A DNA stretch of 9,863 nucleotides from SKUL01 sp964487545 (GTDB lineage Bacteria; Bacteroidota; Bacteroidia; Flavobacteriales_D; SKUL01): the NCBI GenBank assembly GCA_964487545.1, contig CAZARI010000066.1:1-9863 (forward strand), read 5' to 3'. Shown piece after piece: positions 5,750-9,863 of this stretch (positions are counted from its first letter, which is position 1; each line of letters opens with the position of its first letter). Made by a program: the position numbers and the translations under genes. Below the pieces are notes generated by a model. The model did not search any database, had not been told where the DNA came from, and saw nothing but the letters and a program-made list of their open reading frames with translations.

Positions 5750-7831
5750 TTGCAAATCATTACTACATATCCCGGTTGGTACCTGCTATTTTGTCTGCTT
5801 TTTGGAGCAGCGGTGTCCACGTTGCTCTATTTCAGAAGTAAAGCACTGAGTGATTTTCCGCGTAACCTGATCATTTTCTTGTCGCTGCTTCGATTTATGG
5901 CCGCTGCCCTACTCGCCTTTTTCCTGCTCGAGCCCATGCTCAAGCTCGTGAAGCAGGAAGTAGAAAATCCGGTGATTGTGATCGGAATAGACCACAGCGA
6001 ATCGATGATGATGTCGGCCGATTCTGCGGCCATCCGAAGACTGGTTAGTGAGCAACTACCAAACCTGACCAATGAACTGAGCCGCAATTACGAAGTGCGT
6101 GTTTATACCTTTGGTGACGCAGTCAATGAAACACCGGTCTTCGATTTTTCGGGAAAGGAAACCAATATCTCGGCTTTTATCCGCGAAATAGAAAACCGTT
6201 ACAGCAACCGAAACCTCGGTGCAGTTGTTCTCGCTTCTGACGGATTGTACAATCGCGGATTAAACCCCGTACATCAAGTCAGCAATATCCGCGCACCATT
6301 ATACACCATTGCATTGGGCGATACCACCCCGCAACGCGACATCGTACTACGCGAAGTGCGGCACAACGAGCTGGCCTATCTGGGAAATGACTTTCCGGTG
6401 GAGGTATTGGTAGAAGGCCGCGGATACCCAGAAGCAACAACCGCTGTAACCCTCAGCCACAATGGCATTGAGCTCAGTCGCGAAGGACTTCGGTTCGACG
6501 GTGAACATTCGCAACAAACCGTGCGGTTTTTAACCGAAGCGACCAGCACAGGAATTCAGCGATACACCGTTACCGTCGAATCGCTCGAAGGAGAATATAC
6601 AACGGCAAATAACAGCCGCGATATCTACATCGAAGTTTTAGACAGTCAGCAAAAAATTCTGTTGTTGGCCAATGCACCCCACCCCGATTTGCGCGCTATC
6701 AAGTTGGCCATCGAAGCCAACGAAAACTACGCAATCGACCTGGTTCTAGCCGGAGAAGAAGTTCTCAAACCAGACGACTATCATATGGTCATTCTTCACG
6801 GGCTGCCCTCATCGCGTCATCCAATGTCTGATTTGCGCAATCAAGTCCAAAACAATATTCCGGCGTGGTTTATTCTAACCAGTCAAACAAATCTGGCAGA
6901 TTTTAATCGTTGGCAAACCGGTGTAAACATCGTTTCCTCACAGGGAAGTTCTAACACAACCGGGGCTTCTTACAACCCTACTTTTTCGCTTTTCACAATG
7001 GATGCCGAAACGGGCAACCATTTTGGAAGTTTGCCTCCGCTGAGTGTTCCGTTTGGTGAATACCAGCTCACGGCACAAGGTCAGATGTTGATGTCTCAGC
7101 GTATCGGGTCGGTGAAAACCGATTTTCCACTTTGGACTTTTTGCGATCAAAACGAATGGAAAACGGCCATTCTGAGCGGTGAAGGCATTTGGAGATGGCG
7201 GACCATGAGTTATGCCGACAAAGGATCGCACGACCTTTTTAACAGCCTGGTACAGAAAACAGTACAATACTTGGCCAGTCGTGAAAACAAGGCGTTTCTG
7301 CGCGTATCAGGTGCTAAATCATTCCGTGAAAACGAAGAAATTATTTTTCGTGCTGAAGTGTACAACCGAAGTTATGAGCTGACGACGGATCCGGAGGTTA
7401 GCATGAAGATTACCAATGCCGATGGACAGCAATTCGATTTTAATTTTTCCCGTTCTGGAAATGCATTTCGGCTCAATGCGGGTTACCTTCCCGCCGGAAA
7501 CTACACCTACCGCGTGGATGCCCAAGAATTGGATGAGCAGCACGAAGTTTCTGGTGCCTTTAGTGTGGTGTCTATCAATATCGAATCGATTGCAGTTGTA
7601 GCCAATCACCAATTGCTTTATCAAATGGCCTCGTCATCAGCGGGCGAAATGCTGTACGTCGATGAATTCCATACCCTAGCAGAACGCCTTCAGGAAAGTC
7701 GAGAAATTGCATCCGTAGTTTATGAGCGCAAAGAGCTGTCGGACCTGATTAATCTGCGTTGGATATTTTTTATCCTACTCGCACTCTTTGCCATTGAATG
7801 GTTCATCAGAAAACGGCAAGGTGCCTATTAA
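5750..7831 (+). CDS. Membrane-anchored VWA-domain protein with amidotransferase-like core
   Basis: The 693-residue protein has two N-terminal membrane helices (about 7-27 and 38-62), then a von Willebrand factor A domain (about 74-190) with an intact MIDAS start, DHSES (Asp81, Ser83, Ser85), and the later Asp164 in LASDG. A beta-sandwich-like stretch follows (about 195-298). Next comes a class I glutamine-amidotransferase-like region (about 300-515; VILHGLPSS at 347-355, GEGIWRWR at 477-484) in which no Cys is seen at the expected nucleophile position, then a second beta-rich part (about 515-615) and one C-terminal helix (670-686) ending in EWFIRKRQGAY. The overall plan recalls BatA/YfaA-type VWA membrane proteins. 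The bulk is probably periplasmic and may bind metal-dependent protein partners. The start is TTG: no upstream ATG exists in frame, and the first internal ATG (5897) would delete helix 1. Substrate or partner is unknown. Confidence 0.82.
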   Translation: MQIITTYPGWYLLFCLLFGAAVSTLLYFRSKALSDFPRNLIIFLSLLRFMAAALLAFFLLEPMLKLVKQEVENPVIVIGIDHSESMMMSADSAAIRRLVSEQLPNLTNELSRNYEVRVYTFGDAVNETPVFDFSGKETNISAFIREIENRYSNRNLGAVVLASDGLYNRGLNPVHQVSNIRAPLYTIALGDTTPQRDIVLREVRHNELAYLGNDFPVEVLVEGRGYPEATTAVTLSHNGIELSREGLRFDGEHSQQTVRFLTEATSTGIQRYTVTVESLEGEYTTANNSRDIYIEVLDSQQKILLLANAPHPDLRAIKLAIEANENYAIDLVLAGEEVLKPDDYHMVILHGLPSSRHPMSDLRNQVQNNIPAWFILTSQTNLADFNRWQTGVNIVSSQGSSNTTGASYNPTFSLFTMDAETGNHFGSLPPLSVPFGEYQLTAQGQMLMSQRIGSVKTDFPLWTFCDQNEWKTAILSGEGIWRWRTMSYADKGSHDLFNSLVQKTVQYLASRENKAFLRVSGAKSFRENEEIIFRAEVYNRSYELTTDPEVSMKITNADGQQFDFNFSRSGNAFRLNAGYLPAGNYTYRVDAQELDEQHEVSGAFSVVSINIESIAVVANHQLLYQMASSSAGEMLYVDEFHTLAERLQESREIASVVYERKELSDLINLRWIFFILLALFAIEWFIRKRQGAY

Positions 7832-7858
7832 CCCATGTCAAATATTACCTTTATCATC

Positions 7859-7868
7859 AAACCCTTAA
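7859..7868 (+). promoter_or_regulatory. AAACCCTTAA leader motif shared with the YtxH gene
   Basis: AAACCCTTAA lies 9 bases before the prohibitin ATG here, and an identical decamer (3911-3920) lies 11 bases before the YtxH ATG at 3932. In both cases an A/T-rich stretch follows up to the start codon. It may be a shared translation-leader element or chance in A/T-rich DNA. Confidence 0.25.
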
Positions 7869-7877
7869 CAATAAATT

Positions 7878-8717
7878 ATGTCTGATTACAACAATCCCAA
7901 CATCGATATTAAAAAAGTACGACCGTTTGTTATTTTCGGTATTGTGCTGGTTATCCTGCTTATTTCATGGTCAAGAATTACCGTTACGATTCCCGCCGGT
8001 CATGCCGGATTGGTTTACCGCACCTTTGCCGGGGGTATTGCCGAAGATGGCAATTATTTAGGACAGGGCTTTCATTTGATTGCACCTTGGAATCATGTGG
8101 TGGTCTATGAAACCAGACAACAGGAAACCACGGTAACCATGACCGCGCTCTCCTCCAACCTGCTGGATATCAAACTTGATGTGACTATTTTCCACGAGCC
8201 CATCATCAGCCAACTGGGCAGTCTGGAAGTTCAACGTGGAAGCAGCTACGTAGACCGAGTGATTGTGCCGGCCATGCGCGCCGTAACACGCGAAAACATT
8301 GCCCGCTACCTACCTGAGGAACTCAATACGACCAAGCGCGAAGAAATCCAGCTCGAAATTGAAGAGCAAATGCGCAGCCGATTGAATCAAAACTACATTC
8401 AGCTTAATGATGTATTGATCCGAAACATTGAATTACCTGAAAAACTACGTGCCTCTATCGAGCGGAAACTGCAACAAGAGCAGGAATCTCTGGAGTACGA
8501 ATTCCGCATAGAAAAAGCCCAGAAGGAAGCCGAGCGCAAACGAATTGAAGCCACAGGTATTCAGGACTTTCAGGAGATTGTTTCTAAGAGTATCACGCAA
8601 GACCTATTGCGCTGGAAAGGCATTGAAGCCACCGAGACACTTTCTCAATCACCCAATGCAAAAGTGGTGGTGATAGGCAGTGGCAAAGACGGCCTGCCGA
8701 TTATTTTGGGGAATTAA
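7878..8717 (+). CDS. Prohibitin family (SPFH/Band 7) membrane protein
   Basis: The 279-residue protein has a short cytoplasmic N-terminus, one transmembrane helix (about 16-31) and an SPFH/Band 7 domain (about 36-200) with the prohibitin-type features IPAGHAGLVYRTFAGGI (38-54), LGQGFHLIAPW (61-71) and RAVTRENIARYLPEEL (134-149). A charged coiled-coil region follows (about 190-230, rich in Glu/Lys/Arg) and then the prohibitin-like ending AKVVVIGSGKDGLPIILG (261-278). Such proteins assemble into ring- or cage-like oligomers that scaffold membrane microdomains and often regulate membrane proteases such as FtsH; that role is inferred from the family. The ATG at 7878 is chosen because the next in-frame Met lies well inside the SPFH domain. 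It follows the VWA gene by 46 bp without a terminator, so the two are probably co-transcribed. Its end is convergent with the next gene, 11 bp away. Confidence 0.92.
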   Translation: MSDYNNPNIDIKKVRPFVIFGIVLVILLISWSRITVTIPAGHAGLVYRTFAGGIAEDGNYLGQGFHLIAPWNHVVVYETRQQETTVTMTALSSNLLDIKLDVTIFHEPIISQLGSLEVQRGSSYVDRVIVPAMRAVTRENIARYLPEELNTTKREEIQLEIEEQMRSRLNQNYIQLNDVLIRNIELPEKLRASIERKLQQEQESLEYEFRIEKAQKEAERKRIEATGIQDFQEIVSKSITQDLLRWKGIEATETLSQSPNAKVVVIGSGKDGLPIILGN

Positions 8718-8728
8718 TCACCTGCAAT

Positions 8729-9863
8729 TTAATCTCGTTGTACCACTAATTTGGTGGAACTGACTGGTGTTCCATTTTCTAAAAAACGAACAATATACAT
8801 CCCGGACTCAAGGCCGGAGATGTCAATTTTATTTTGTTGACCACCCGTAAGGTGGTGATGGGCGACCTGTTGCCCTGCAACGGAGTATATCCCTACTTCT
8901 TGTATTTGCGAATTTTCTGATGGAAGGTTGAGATAGAAATGATCGGTGCAGGGGTTGGGGTGAATGGAAAAATCCGCTGATTGCACATTCTCAACATCAG
9001 TAAAAACTTCGGAACAAGGATATACTTCGTCTCCCATCTCATACCGATGTATAAAAGCAGGGTTGCCAGCAGGTATGCCATAAAATGGTTCCCGAACATA
9101 CAACTCTCCACCCGTAAAAGCGAAACTATTTATAACCCCTACAATTCCGTCCTCAATTGAACCCATTCCCTGAGTGTATAACCCACACCATTGGTTGCCT
9201 TCCCACCGTACAATACCAGGTGCGTTAATGCCATCTATTCCTCCGGCCGTATAAAAATCGCCGCTAACGTATAAATAATCACCATGCACTTTCATATCCC
9301 GCACATGCCCATATGAACCGGGAAAAAAGGGATATAATGAATTTCCTACTTCCTGCCATATCTCACCATTCCAGCGTTGAATCATATTTCCGGCAAAACC
9401 ATCTTGTTTGCTAATCATCCCTGCTGCGTAAAGTTCATCTTTGTACACCACCAATTTATAGAAAGCCGACATACCGGTTTGAATGGGCTCACCAACCGCC
9501 TGCCACTCTCCGTCCCTCAACACTAAAATATCCTTTAATCCATTACCCATGCCGATATTCCCGGCAATGTATAGCTCATCGTTATAGTAAGCAATATCTG
9601 CTATTTCGTGAAGGGAAGCCAAAAGCGGTGGGCCAATCGGCACCCATTCATTGCCATCCCACTTGATCACATTGCAGGAATCGCCCATGGCTTCACTAAA
9701 CCAGCCGAAGATATACAAATCATCCCCGATAACTTTGGCCCGACAGGAGGCATTGAAACCGTAACCAAGTTGTTGTATAGATTCATTATTCAGCACCATT
9801 ACTTTTTCGACTGGCACCTTGGTTTCGGGAGATTGATTAGCAAAATACACGTTCTCAAAGGAA
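8729..9863 (-). CDS. T9SS-exported beta-propeller-like surface protein (N-terminus beyond the window)
   Basis: The reading frame is open to the right edge, so the start and any signal peptide lie outside; the GTG at 9848-9850 is merely the first possible start codon in frame and is unlikely to be real. The visible part has about five repeats of 47-57 residues. Each combines a DELYIAG-like strand (seen at 9724-9704, 9580-9560, 9439-9419, 9280-9260, 9109-9089) with a following WDGNEWVPIG-like strand, a kelch-like propeller pattern. The last ~80 residues (8971-8732) match the type A T9SS sorting domain: FSIHPNPCTDHFYLNLP, then IYSVAGQQV, DISGLESGMYIVRF and a final KLVVQ strand. Known T9SS cargo is exported by Sec, crosses the outer membrane through the Por/Spr machinery and is secreted or anchored at the surface. 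Ligand or substrate is unknown. Confidence 0.85.
   Translation of the reverse strand, partial: SFENVYFANQSPETKVPVEKVMVLNNESIQQLGYGFNASCRAKVIGDDLYIFGWFSEAMGDSCNVIKWDGNEWVPIGPPLLASLHEIADIAYYNDELYIAGNIGMGNGLKDILVLRDGEWQAVGEPIQTGMSAFYKLVVYKDELYAAGMISKQDGFAGNMIQRWNGEIWQEVGNSLYPFFPGSYGHVRDMKVHGDYLYVSGDFYTAGGIDGINAPGIVRWEGNQWCGLYTQGMGSIEDGIVGVINSFAFTGGELYVREPFYGIPAGNPAFIHRYEMGDEVYPCSEVFTDVENVQSADFSIHPNPCTDHFYLNLPSENSQIQEVGIYSVAGQQVAHHHLTGGQQNKIDISGLESGMYIVRFLENGTPVSSTKLVVQRD
8753..8779 (+). terminator. Possible terminator of the prohibitin transcript inside the convergent gene
   Basis: On the plus strand TGGAAC (8755-8760) pairs perfectly with GTTCCA (8769-8774) around an 8-base loop, extended by two G-T wobbles, and TTTT (8775-8778) follows. 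It starts 36 bases after the prohibitin stop, antisense to the last codons of the T9SS gene. The stem is short and the T-run is only four, so this is a weak candidate. Confidence 0.3.
9023..9724 (-). repeat. Array of about five propeller-type protein repeats
   Basis: Within the T9SS protein the strand D-x-L-Y-x-x-G recurs as DDLYIFG, DELYIAG, DELYAAG, DYLYVSG and GELYVRE at intervals of 48, 47, 53 and 57 residues. Between them IKWDGNEWVPIG, LRDGEWQAVG, IQRWNGEIWQEVG and IVRWEGNQWCGL recur. The last copy is degraded (IHRYEMGDEV). The repeats are diverged at DNA level, so recent tandem duplication is not indicated. Confidence 0.7.

Noticed and set aside
8840..8856. Hairpin ACCACC-CGTAA-GGTGGT
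   Set aside because: It lies within the T9SS sorting domain (HHLTGG codons) with no T-tract on either strand, so chance is sufficient.
8893..9111. 72-codon minus-strand frame within the T9SS gene
   Set aside because: It overlaps the well-supported T9SS frame on the same strand and lacks any recognisable motif.

Overview
The window looks like chromosomal DNA of a member of the Bacteroidota, probably from the flavobacterial side of the phylum. Three things point there. The protein at the right edge ends in a type IX secretion (T9SS) sorting domain. Two intergenic regions carry exact TAnnTTTG elements, the Bacteroidota -7 promoter box. None of the start codons has a clear Shine-Dalgarno sequence; most follow A/T-rich leaders instead. 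I see no rRNA, tRNA, CRISPR array, insertion sequence or integrase.

Layout. Positions 40-1431 (minus) encode the tRNA-modification GTPase MnmE. A 134-bp divergent intergenic region separates it from sucD (1566-2444, plus), the alpha subunit of succinyl-CoA ligase, which has its own promoter and a strong intrinsic terminator. An AI-2E/PerM-family membrane protein follows (2613-3653). After a 278-bp gap with no gene come three small envelope-type genes: a YtxH-domain protein (3932-4168), a two-helix protein of the 'phage holin' type (4204-4557) and an unrecognised 114-residue protein (4559-4903). A second plus-strand run begins with a fabG-like ketoacyl reductase (4986-5732), then a large membrane-anchored VWA-domain protein that starts at TTG (5750-7831) and a prohibitin/SPFH protein (7878-8717). 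A convergent T9SS-exported beta-propeller-like protein (8729 to the right edge) is cut off at its N-terminus.

How the genes fit together. MnmE, SucD and FabG are housekeeping enzymes (tRNA wobble modification, TCA cycle, fatty-acid elongation). The small-gene trio probably forms one operon, judged from its tight spacing. fabG, the VWA gene and the prohibitin gene are close enough to be co-transcribed; the last two would place a MIDAS-bearing surface sensor or scaffold beside a membrane-microdomain scaffold. I do not see a clear-cut new defence or mobile system. The least explained parts are the YtxH/holin-like/114-aa cassette, the VWA protein with its apparently non-catalytic amidotransferase-like core next to prohibitin, and the mirrored promoter elements between mnmE and sucD.
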